Below, in pieces: positions 6,719-12,727 of a stretch of 19,687 nt of DNA. Below the pieces are notes generated by a model, which was not told where the DNA came from, searched no databases, and saw only the letters and a program-made list of their open reading frames with translations. This DNA is from an uncultured Faecalibacterium sp. GTDB taxonomy: Bacteria; Bacillota; Clostridia; Oscillospirales; Ruminococcaceae. Location of the stretch: positions 1 through 19,687 of the forward strand of contig CAKTGQ010000030.1 in assembly GCA_934561555.1 (NCBI GenBank), in the 5' to 3' direction. Position numbers and translations under genes: made by a program. Position 1 is the first letter of the stretch. Each line of letters opens with the position of its first letter.

Positions 6719-7336
6719 ATGTCTACTGTCATTTCCCGCCGCAGCTTCCTCAAGTGCACCGGCGTATCTGCCGCTGCACTGGGCGCAGCCAGCCTGCTGG
6801 GCGGCTGCAAGTCCAACGGCAGCGATACCGTGGTGGAGGTCAAGGTGGGCGATACCGTCCGCAACTGGAACGGCTTGGGCGTACAGCTGACCAGCGTGTT
6901 CCACCTGACGCAGGACCCCGTGCAGCCGGCAGGCTACGAGTATCTGGGCGTGCGGGTGACCACCGTCAACCGCAGCAAGACCGAGAGCTATGCCATCGGC
7001 GCACAGGGCATTGATGCCATCAACGAAGCCTACCCTGTGCCCCCGCTGGAGAACGTGGACGCAAACTTTCAGGCCATGGCCGCCGCTACCCCGGATTTTA
7101 CTGCCGTCTGCGATGGCCAGCCCGCAGCCTGCTGCGCCAATATCTCGCTGTATAACGCCAACTCCCAGAGCTTTTCCGATGTGGAGAGCCTGCCCCCGCA
7201 GGGCAGCGCCTACATCGTGCTGATGCTCATGGTGCCCAAGGACTGGAAGCAGCTGAAGGTCACCTATGTGCCCACCTTCCTGGAGGGCAAGAGCCTGACC
7301 TTCGTCATGAACGCTTCCGACGTGATCCGCAGCTGA
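6719..7336 (+). CDS. Tat lipoprotein of unknown function (family member 2)
   Basis: The start is ATG 6719, chosen because AAGGAGG sits 9 bp upstream; an in-frame extension to 6653 would place the Tat motif too deep. The 205-aa protein has SRRSFLK at residues 6-12, an Ala/Leu core and lipobox LGGC with Cys30. The mature domain (about 35-200) is predicted to be mostly beta: VEVKVGDTVR, VQLTSVF, YLGVRVTTVN, AYIVLMLMVP, LKVTYVP. It is paralogous to the protein at 3342-3947, sharing a Cys-x6-Cys pair (CDGQPAAC against CNGQSVPC) and the VPxDW motif. The general layout recalls DUF4352-like extracellular domains, but I do not recognise a named family. It should sit on the outer face of the membrane. 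Confidence 0.72.
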   Translation: MSTVISRRSFLKCTGVSAAALGAASLLGGCKSNGSDTVVEVKVGDTVRNWNGLGVQLTSVFHLTQDPVQPAGYEYLGVRVTTVNRSKTESYAIGAQGIDAINEAYPVPPLENVDANFQAMAAATPDFTAVCDGQPAACCANISLYNANSQSFSDVESLPPQGSAYIVLMLMVPKDWKQLKVTYVPTFLEGKSLTFVMNASDVIRS

Positions 7337-7386
7337 CAGAATCACCAGAAAAAATGCTTAAACTTCGTCTAAAATGCGCGATGCTG

Positions 7387-7414
7387 CCACAAAATCTTCA
7401 CATTTGTTTTGTGG
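7387..7414 (+). repeat. Inverted repeat upstream of family member 3 promoter
   Basis: CCACAAAA (7387-7394) and TTTTGTGG (7407-7414), perfect 8-bp arms around a 12-nt loop, ending 7 bp before the -35 box at 7422. No T-run follows, so an operator is more likely than a terminator. Confidence 0.5.
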
Positions 7415-7421
7415 GAAATCA

Positions 7422-7450
7422 TTGACATTTTTCTCTGTTTCGCCTATTGT
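7422..7450 (+). promoter_or_regulatory. Promoter of family members 3 and 4, -10 inside a palindrome
   Basis: TTGACA (7422-7427), 17-bp spacer, TATTGT (7445-7450), the same two hexamers as the promoter at 3988-4016. The -10 is embedded in CCTAT-TGT-ATAGG (7443-7455). Confidence 0.7.
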
Positions 7451-7506
7451 ATAGGTAGTGCCCTATGGCAGAATCTGTATTGATGTGTCCCAAAGGAGGA
7501 ACGAAT

Positions 7507-8019
7507 ATGACTGGGGAGTTTTCCCGCCGCTCTTTCCTGAAATATACCGCACTTACCGCTGTGGCCGTAGCGGGCAGCAGCCTGCTGACCGGCTGTTCCG
7601 GCTATGCCCCGGTACAGCACGCTCCCGGCACCAGCAACAAGGTGCTGAAGGTGGTTTCCACGCTGGATCGGGTGGAATACGATGAAGATACCAACACCAC
7701 CTTGTTCCGGCTGGTGGTGGAAAACGGTCGCAAGAATGCGCTGGAAGTGACCAAGGCGAACTTTGCCGTAAAGGCAGACGGGTATCTGGCTTATCAGAAC
7801 GACAAGCTGCAGGTGAACTTCCCGGATGCGCTGAGCCATCAGGTCAAGAAGGGTGAAACCATGATCTGCAATGTGCTTGCAAAGGGATTGAACGCGCTGA
7901 CGGATGGTCCGGTGACCCTTACCTTCTATCCCGACCTGCAGTATTCTGAGTTCAGCGCCAACTGGGAGCTGGCCGCAGACGTTCTGGAACCGGAGCTCTC
8001 CACCCCTTCTATGACCTGA
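7507..8019 (+). CDS. Tat lipoprotein of unknown function (family member 3)
   Basis: ATG 7507 is chosen over the in-frame ATG at 7465 because AAGGAGG lies 8 bp before it and it puts the Tat motif at the same residue as in its relatives. The 170-aa protein has SRRSFLK (6-12), a TAVAVAGSSLL core and lipobox LTGC (Cys30). The mature part has a beta-rich pattern: KVLKVVSTLDRVEY, TLFRLVVENGR, a central FAVKADG, LQVNFP, then VTLTFYP. Its end YSEFSANWELAADV closely matches NSEYSMNWEITKEV of the next gene, so 3 and 4 form one pair. Function unknown; the probable location is the outer membrane face. The next gene follows after 47 bp without a visible promoter, so they are probably co-transcribed. Confidence 0.72.
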   Translation: MTGEFSRRSFLKYTALTAVAVAGSSLLTGCSGYAPVQHAPGTSNKVLKVVSTLDRVEYDEDTNTTLFRLVVENGRKNALEVTKANFAVKADGYLAYQNDKLQVNFPDALSHQVKKGETMICNVLAKGLNALTDGPVTLTFYPDLQYSEFSANWELAADVLEPELSTPSMT

Positions 8020-8066
8020 CCTTCTGGGCCGGAAGAACATACTGGTAAAAAACGGAGGAATAAGCC

Positions 8067-8606
8067 ATGTCTTATACATTTTCCCGCCGCGCATTCCTGA
8101 AGTATTCGGCAGCCACTGCGGTGGCTGTGGCCGGTGCCAGTCTGCTGGGCGGCTGTGAATATCAGGACCCCAACAACCCGGTCTGCAAAACGCTGCCCGG
8201 TGCGATCACCAGCGATCTGCAGGTGATTGCCGGCCTGAGAAGCATGAAGATCGAGGGCGGTGTCTGCACTTTGGAGGTGGACATCGAGTCTGCTCGTGCA
8301 ATCCCCATCCCGCTCGATCCCTACCGCTTCTCCCTTGCCGTCAAGGACGCCGAGGACAAGCAGGTCTACTTCAGCATGAACAACGGCGGTATGCAGATCC
8401 TGGATGCTGAGAACAGCCGGATCGAGCAGAAGAAGCCCATCACGATCCATCTGGCAGCAGCCAACTTCCCCGAGCTGCAGGATGGCTACACTGTGGTGTT
8501 CAAGTACATCCCCATCCGCGAGAACTCCGAGTATTCCATGAACTGGGAGATCACCAAGGAAGTGTACGATGAGTTCATCGCAAATCAGAGCACCAGCGAA
8601 GATTGA
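8067..8606 (+). CDS. Tat lipoprotein of unknown function (family member 4)
   Basis: This 179-aa protein starts at an ATG behind CGGAGGAA. Signal region: SRRAFLK (6-12), TAVAVAGASLL, lipobox LGGC (Cys30), nearly identical to family member 3. The mature domain is again beta-rich (CTLEVDIESAR, YRFSLAVKDAED, ITIHLAAANF, YTVVFKYIPI) and ends with the NSEYSMNWEI segment shared with member 3. Beyond residue 42 the two differ considerably, so they are old duplicates rather than a recent copy. No catalytic motif is visible; ligand binding or a structural role at the cell surface is only a guess. A very strong terminator follows 23 bp after the stop. Confidence 0.72.
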   Translation: MSYTFSRRAFLKYSAATAVAVAGASLLGGCEYQDPNNPVCKTLPGAITSDLQVIAGLRSMKIEGGVCTLEVDIESARAIPIPLDPYRFSLAVKDAEDKQVYFSMNNGGMQILDAENSRIEQKKPITIHLAAANFPELQDGYTVVFKYIPIRENSEYSMNWEITKEVYDEFIANQSTSED

Positions 8607-8629
8607 GCAAATAACTTTTGAACCATGAC

Positions 8630-8671
8630 CGCAGGCCGCTGCACAAGCTTTGTGCAGCGGCCTGCGTTTTT
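8630..8671 (+). terminator. Strong intrinsic terminator after family member 4
   Basis: A perfect 17-bp GC-rich stem (8630-8646 with 8650-8666), 3-nt loop and a five-T run. Confidence 0.9.
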
Positions 8672-8748
8672 GTGTGTAGGCTGTTTTGAAACAGCTGTCT
8701 GCGTACCCGGTGCCGCACTGTGCTTTGCGCGGCGCATGGAGAAAAGTG

Positions 8749-8777
8749 TTGACGACAGAAGGCTTTTTTGTTATACT
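8749..8777 (+). promoter_or_regulatory. Promoter of tRNA-Ser
   Basis: TTGACG (8749-8754), 17-bp spacer, TATACT (8772-8777). It is preceded by AAAAGTG, giving AAAAGTGTTGAC, which also occurs at the promoter near the window's right end. Confidence 0.75.
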
Positions 8778-8793
8778 ATGTAAGGTTTATTGT

Positions 8794-8884
8794 GGAGATG
8801 TATCGAAGTGGTCGTAACGAGAACGACTCGAAATCGTTTTGTCCTTAATCGGGCACGTGGGTTCGAATCCCACCATCTCCGCCA
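8794..8884 (+). tRNA. tRNA-Ser (anticodon CGA), CCA encoded
   Basis: Acceptor GGAGATG pairs with CATCTCC, discriminator G then CCA (8882-8884). The anticodon arm AACGA-CTCGAAA-TCGTT gives anticodon CGA, reading UCG serine codons. A long variable arm (TTGTCC..GGGCAC region) is present as expected for serine, and the T arm is GTGGG-TTCGAAT-CCCAC. Length 91 nt with CCA. It is a single gene with its own promoter and terminator. Confidence 0.95.
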
Positions 8885-8886
8885 GA

Positions 8887-8918
8887 AGTCGCAGATTCAA
8901 ACGAATCTGCGACTTTTT
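8887..8918 (+). terminator. Terminator of tRNA-Ser
   Basis: Perfect 12-bp stem AGTCGCAGATTC/GAATCTGCGACT, loop AAAC, then TTTT. It starts 2 bp after the CCA end. Confidence 0.9.
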
Positions 8919-8971
8919 CTTTTGCGTGCTTCTGCCTTGACAGGAGGGGGCTTCATGCGGTCGTCTGGTTT

Positions 8972-9239
8972 TTAAGGGCTGTTCTCTCCTGAATTCTCTC
9001 CAAAGAGTGAGTAAACTAATCGCCTGTTTAATTTAAACACAATATTACAAAAAGTTGAAGATTGAAACGAAGTTGCTTCTCCTTTTGCACTCTCCGTCAA
9101 AGTATGGATCACCGAATTTGCCTTGACCCGTTCAAGCTGTTTGGCGTAGAAATCCTGCAAATCGGTGGCTTTCGGTCTACCGGCTTGATATTGTGCTTTC
9201 GGAAATGCAGATGCTCCGCTACCATAGTGTTTCCTCCTG
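8972..9239 (-). pseudogene. Unidentified gene remnant downstream of tRNA-Ser
   Basis: An AGGAGG site (9234-9239) is followed by ATG at 9222-9224 (minus strand). The frame with protein-like character (AGRPKATDLQDFYAKQLERVK, read from about 9226 to 9100) is not in phase with that ATG, suggesting a frameshift near the start. The part after about 9060 becomes low-quality AT-rich translation and ends at 8972. The GRPK plus basic helix look could be a DNA-binding or mobile-element protein, but I do not recognise it. The whole stretch 8919-9733 between tRNA-Ser and the next terminator holds only such remnants. Confidence 0.3.
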
Positions 9240-9317
9240 TCTTTGCATCCACTTGAATATGTAACTTCTGCCGCTGACACCATCAGTGTACCTAACGGCA
9301 GGAGAAAATGCAAGGAT

Positions 9318-9433
9318 GTCACGCCCGGACAGCGTGACCGGGTGCGAATCCGATGAGATAAGTCAAAAGATGTGCCTTGGAGATGCGGTACTAAGCAAAC
9401 AGGACTGCCTCACAAGATATGTGGAGCAGTCCT
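9318..9433 (+). other. Structured, non-coding-looking segment
   Basis: Two hairpins stand out: GTCACGC-7 nt-GCGTGAC (9318-9338), and AGGACTGC (9401-9408) with GCAGTCCT (9426-9433), which extends inward through TCACA/TGTGG. Between them is CGGGTGCGAATCCG, resembling a T-arm. No coding frame is convincing. It might be the remnant of a mobile intron or of another structured RNA; I cannot name it. Confidence 0.3.
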
Positions 9434-9449
9434 ATTTACAAATTATTAT

Positions 9450-9668
9450 ATGGGAAGAATTACATCAAAAGAAGATGAGAATCTTCCTGCGCAAGCTGCT
9501 GCAGGTCTTCAGAATAACCACTGATACAGAACAGAGCAAAGTATTCGTCTCGATTTGCATTTCCCCACGGAACGACAGCAGTATGCAATATTGTTTGAGC
9601 ACCCGGATCAGATTACAAGCAGCGAGGAGCATCCGGGCTGGTATTGGCTCAGCCATAAAAAAGAGTAG
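9450..9668 (+). pseudogene. Small unidentified gene interrupted by an in-frame TGA
   Basis: The frame ATG 9450 to TAG 9668 encodes 72 residues, with one TGA at 9522-9524 (codon 25). Both halves look like real protein: MGRITSKEDENLPAQAAAG before and LHFPTERQQYAILFEHPDQ, EEHPGWYWLSHKK after. There is no clear ribosome site before 9450. The composition suggests a small accessory or mobile-element protein; no family recognised. It is most simply a decayed gene. Confidence 0.35.
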
Positions 9669-9733
9669 GGCACTCACCGCCGCCGGTTCTGTGCAGTCCA
9701 CCGCTCCCGGTGACCAAAATGTAAACCATACGC

Positions 9734-9773
9734 AAAAGACCGTCTCCGCGTTTGAAAACGGAGATGGTCTTTT
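9734..9773. terminator. Bidirectional terminator after the YheO-type regulator
   Basis: Arms 9734-9748 and 9759-9773 pair over 15 positions with one mismatch/wobble (AAAAGACC.TCTCCG). T-runs occur in both directions; on the minus strand it lies 26 bp past the regulator stop. Confidence 0.82.
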
Positions 9774-9798
9774 TGTCGGAGCGCAGTTTGTTCGCGGC

Positions 9799-10434
9799 TC
9801 ACTTCAGCTTGCTCAGGTAGCGGTAGATGGTGGCCTCCGAGGAGCCCAGCTGGGCGGCGACCTCACTGACGGCGCCCTTCATATAAAAGATGCCCGCGTG
9901 GTGCAAAGACTCCACGATGCGGATCTTTTCTTCCATGGTCAGCCGGTCGGGCGGCAGCCCGGCGCTGCCGGTCACCTCGGCAATGGCGTTCTGCACGGCG
10001 TCGGGCAGGGAACTGACAAAGTTCTCCACCCCGATGCCGGTGGAGGAGGGCTCAGTGTGCGCGCCGCAGAGGGTGAGCAGCTCCTGCGCGATGCGGCTGT
10101 ACTTGCCGGCATCAAAGTTGATGCAGAGCATCCCGATGAGCTGGCCGTTGTCCTTGATGAACATGGTGGAGGAGCGCAGACGCCCCTTGGCCTGCGAAGC
10201 GCCCTGATAGCCCGCCAGATAATCCTGCTTTTCGTACATCCGCTCCTGAATGAAGCGCAGCGCCATGTTGGAAAGGGGCGCACCCTCGGTGCGTCCGCTG
10301 ATGTGGTTGTTGACGATGGCAACAATGGTGCCGTCCTCGCTGGTAAGGTCGTGCAGAACTACCTCGTAGTCCGGGCCCAGCGCCTCCCCCAGAAAAGATA
10401 CCACTACGCGATAAGGCTCAAGTCTTGCATCCAT
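9799..10434 (-). CDS. YheO/DauR-type transcriptional regulator (PAS-like + HTH)
   Basis: ATG 10434 is preferred over the in-frame ATG at 10467 because AGAGGTG lies 7 bp upstream and the upstream ATG falls inside a palindrome. The 211-aa protein begins with a YheO-like PAS region (LGPDYEVVLHDL, IVAIVNNHISGR, then RSSTMFIKDNGQLIGMLCINFD). A C-terminal helix-turn-helix of the YheO family follows (EKIRIVESLHHAGIFYMKGAV, then AAQLGSSEATIYRYLSKLK). Relatives include DauR, which controls D-arginine use in Pseudomonas, so amino-acid sensing is plausible. It diverges from ridA-cyuA-symporter across a 505-bp control region and most likely regulates that operon and itself. Confidence 0.87.
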   Translation of the reverse strand: MDARLEPYRVVVSFLGEALGPDYEVVLHDLTSEDGTIVAIVNNHISGRTEGAPLSNMALRFIQERMYEKQDYLAGYQGASQAKGRLRSSTMFIKDNGQLIGMLCINFDAGKYSRIAQELLTLCGAHTEPSSTGIGVENFVSSLPDAVQNAIAEVTGSAGLPPDRLTMEEKIRIVESLHHAGIFYMKGAVSEVAAQLGSSEATIYRYLSKLK

Positions 10435-10462
10435 CCCGTTCACCTCTTTTGTACTGCTGGAG

Positions 10463-10486
10463 CGCATGAGAAAAATTTCTCATGCG
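10463..10486. promoter_or_regulatory. Perfect 24-bp palindrome, candidate operator
   Basis: CGCATGAGAAA, two A, then TTTCTCATGCG: 11-bp perfect arms. It lies at about +6 to +29 of the regulator transcript, a common site for autoregulation. The TTCTCAT half recurs near the ridA promoter. Confidence 0.6.
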
Positions 10487-10498
10487 TGTTCTATTGCT

Positions 10499-10527
10499 AT
10501 CATAGCAGAAATGACAGTTTTTTACAA
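10499..10527 (-). promoter_or_regulatory. Promoter of the YheO-type regulator
   Basis: Minus strand TTGTAA (10522-10527), 17-bp spacer, TATGAT (10499-10504); start near 10492. Confidence 0.7.
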
Positions 10528-10584
10528 TAAGAAGGTGCGTTGTATCCATTGTTTCGTCAAAGTGGTGACATTTTTCGGGACTTT

Positions 10585-10619
10585 TTGTCATGCACGACAA
10601 TTTATTCTCATGATAAGAA
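10585..10619. promoter_or_regulatory. Two adjacent near-palindromes upstream of the ridA promoter
   Basis: TTGTCATGCACGACAA (10585-10600) is a 16-bp near-palindrome, and TTCTCATGATAAGAA (10605-10619) a 15-bp near-palindrome. Both lie 8-42 bp upstream of the ridA -35 box, where an activator could bind. Confidence 0.5.
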
Positions 10620-10626
10620 AATATTA

Positions 10627-10655
10627 TTGACAAAATATTCTCATTGCGTTAGGAT
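10627..10655 (+). promoter_or_regulatory. Promoter of the ridA-cyuA-symporter operon
   Basis: TTGACA (10627-10632), 17-bp spacer, TAGGAT (10650-10655). The spacer contains a TTCTCAT site (10638-10644), matching half of the palindrome at 10463-10486. The leader to the ridA ATG would be about 280 nt and includes a hairpin repeat. Confidence 0.65.
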
Positions 10656-10696
10656 AGTGTCAGCAAGGGAAGGACAGCCCTTCCCGAAAAACACGG

Positions 10697-10904
10697 AAAT
10701 TAACTTTTGAAGATTGACCCGGTGCAAAAGCCTTCACCCCTTGGGGACAGATTTCCCCCGGCCGGGGAAAATGTCGCATAGCGACAAAAGGGGGGCGGGT
10801 GGCGCGTAGCGCCGGATGAGGGGTAATTCTGGTAGCAGCGCCCTCATCAGTCACCTGCGGTGACAGCTTCCCCCGACCGGGGGAAGCCTTTTTCGGAAAA
10901 TTGA
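10697..10904 (-). repeat. Hairpin-rich intergenic repeat, copy 2 (inverted relative to copy 1)
   Basis: The reverse complement follows copy 1 (4755-4920) from AATTTTCCGAA and AAGGCTTCCCCCGGTCGGGG through CCCCTCATCCG to CAAGGGGTGAAGGCT and AAAAGTTAATTT. It has extra hairpins (TGTCGC-ATA-GCGACA; TTTCCCCCGGCCGGGGAAA). It sits within the predicted untranslated leader of ridA, ending some 15 bp before the ribosome site. Confidence 0.7.
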
Positions 10905-10939
10905 TTTCAGTGCCGACAAAAGGAAAAGGAGAAAATCGG

Positions 10940-11314
10940 ATGAAACAGGTGATCGTTACCCCCAATGCTCCCGCTGCCATCGGCCCCTATTCGCAGGGCA
11001 TCGCTGCGGGGCAGACCGTCTATGTATCCGGGCAGCTGCCCATTGATCCGGCCACCGGCCTGATCCCGGAAGGCATCGCCGCCCAGACGGCACAGTCCCT
11101 CAAGAACATCCAGGCCATTCTGGCACAGCAGGAGATGACGCTGGCCAATGTGGTCAAGACCACGGTGTTTCTGGCGGACATCAACGATTTTGCAGAGATG
11201 AACAAGGTGTACGGCGAGTACTTTGCGCAGCCCTACCCCGCACGCAGTGCGGTGCAGGTGGGCAAGCTGCCCAAGGGCGCTCCGCTGGAGATCGAGTGCA
11301 TTGCTGTAAAGTAA
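10940..11314 (+). CDS. ridA: RidA family enamine/imine deaminase
   Basis: ATG 10940 follows AAAAGGAG; the in-frame TTG upstream (10901) lies in the repeat edge and is rejected. The 124-aa protein has the full RidA/YjgF signature: APAAIGPYSQG, VYVSGQLPIDP, Gln-rich middle, VKTTVFLADINDF and the C-terminal PARSAVQVGKLPKGAPLEIECIA, with the active-site Arg in PARS. RidA hydrolyses reactive 2-aminoacrylate and related imines to keto acids and ammonia in the cytoplasm. It is first in an operon with a cysteine-desulfidase-like gene 37 bp downstream, an enzyme type that would release 2-aminoacrylate, so a detoxifying role here is natural. Confidence 0.93.
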   Translation: MKQVIVTPNAPAAIGPYSQGIAAGQTVYVSGQLPIDPATGLIPEGIAAQTAQSLKNIQAILAQQEMTLANVVKTTVFLADINDFAEMNKVYGEYFAQPYPARSAVQVGKLPKGAPLEIECIAVK

Positions 11315-11351
11315 GTTCCCCCGCACGGGAAGAAAAGAAACGGTGAACCAA

Positions 11352-12677
11352 ATGGATAAACAGATGTTCGTTCGCATCCTGAACAGTGAGATGGAGCTGG
11401 CCACCGGCTGTACGGAGCCCGGCGCAGTCGCTCTCACCGCCGCAGAGGCGGGCGCAGCACTCCGCAAGGCAGGCGGCACGCGGGTAGAAGCCGTGACCGT
11501 CCGCGCCAGCATCAACATTATCAAAAACGCCATGTCGGCGGGCATTCCGGGCACCTCGTATCAGGGCATGGATTACGCCGCCGCCATTGGTGCCGTAGGC
11601 GGCGACCCCGTCCACCTGCTGGAGGTCATGAACTATGTGCCCCGGGAACAGAAGGAAGAAGCCGCAGCCCTTGTCAGGGCAGGCAAGGTCAAGGTAGAGG
11701 TGGCACAGGTGCCGCAGAAGCTCTACGTTGAGGTGCTTGTCACTTCTGACGGCCACACCGGCCGCGCGGTGGTGCGGGACCTGCACACCAACGTGGTGCT
11801 GGTGGAGCAGGACGGCGTGGCTACGCTGGACAAGCAGCACGCAGACCCCGCCGCAGCAGGGGACAGCGATGTGGTGACCCCGGAGCAGATCGCAGAATTT
11901 CTGACCGTCCGCTCCATCTGGGATTACTGCACTGAGAAACTGGACCCCCTGCACGACCCCATCGACATCATCCGCAGCGCCGTACAGGTGAACACGACCA
12001 TCAGCAACGAGGGTCTTTCCAAGGAATACGGCCTTGCCATCGGCCGCAATCTGGAGCTGAACTGCCGCAAGGGTCTGATGACCCGCGACCTGACCACCAA
12101 CGCCATGGTCGCAGCCTCCGCCGGTGCGGACGCCCGCATGGCAGGCGCGCCGGTTTCTGTTGTGGCAAACTCCGGCAGCGGTAATCAGGGCATTACGGCT
12201 ACCATGCCTGTTGTGGCAACTGCCCGCTGGCTGGACATCGACGAGGAAAAGATGCTCCGCGCCGTGACCCTTTCCAACCTGATCGCCATCCGCATCAAGG
12301 CTAAGTTCGGCCGCTTGAGCAACCTTTGCGGCGCTACCGTTGCCGGTACCGGCGCAGCCTGCGGCATTGCCTACCTGCTGGGCGGCGGCTACCACGAGGT
12401 GTGCTGCACCATCCAGAACATGGTGGGCAACATCACCGGCATGGTATGTGACGGCGCAAAGGCCGACTGTGCACTGAAGATCTCCACCTGCGTCAACGCC
12501 GCCTGTCAGGCAGCTGCCATGGGCGTGCGCGGCGTGCGGGTGCAGAGCACCGACGGCATCGTGGAGCACAATGTGGAATATACGCTGGACAACTTTGCCA
12601 CCCTGAGCACCCACGGCACCAGCGACAGCGTGATCCTTGATCTGATGCTGAACAAACACCTCCCGGAGACAGAATAA
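11352..12677 (+). CDS. cyuA: L-cysteine desulfidase-like protein (UPF0597/CyuA, YhaM)
   Basis: The 441-aa frame starts at ATG 11352 (GTG at 11343 is an alternative; CGGTG is a weak ribosome site for the ATG). Family marks: ATGCTEPGAVAL with Cys20, NSGSGNQGI (about 273), the Cys-containing CGATVAGTGAACG (about 326-338) and GMVCDGAKADCALK (about 363-376). The Cys set fits the Fe-S cluster of the serine-dehydratase-like superfamily. Known relatives (Methanocaldococcus CdsB, E. coli CyuA) cleave L-cysteine to sulfide, ammonia and pyruvate. Other family members might act on serine or threonine, so the substrate is inferred. Location between ridA and an amino-acid symporter supports amino-acid breakdown. 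Confidence 0.88.
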   Translation: MDKQMFVRILNSEMELATGCTEPGAVALTAAEAGAALRKAGGTRVEAVTVRASINIIKNAMSAGIPGTSYQGMDYAAAIGAVGGDPVHLLEVMNYVPREQKEEAAALVRAGKVKVEVAQVPQKLYVEVLVTSDGHTGRAVVRDLHTNVVLVEQDGVATLDKQHADPAAAGDSDVVTPEQIAEFLTVRSIWDYCTEKLDPLHDPIDIIRSAVQVNTTISNEGLSKEYGLAIGRNLELNCRKGLMTRDLTTNAMVAASAGADARMAGAPVSVVANSGSGNQGITATMPVVATARWLDIDEEKMLRAVTLSNLIAIRIKAKFGRLSNLCGATVAGTGAACGIAYLLGGGYHEVCCTIQNMVGNITGMVCDGAKADCALKISTCVNAACQAAAMGVRGVRVQSTDGIVEHNVEYTLDNFATLSTHGTSDSVILDLMLNKHLPETE

Positions 12678-12727
12678 GTCTCCCCACCCAGCCCCTTTCC
12701 GGGGAAAAAGAAAGAGGTACTAAAGTT

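Noticed and set aside
9286..10530. Long plus-strand frame spanning decayed DNA and the YheO-type regulator
   Set aside because: It crosses the terminator at 9734-9773 and the antisense of a well-supported gene; no domain is visible.
11181..12659. Long minus-strand frame opposite cyuA
   Set aside because: Antisense shadow; cyuA has clear family motifs.
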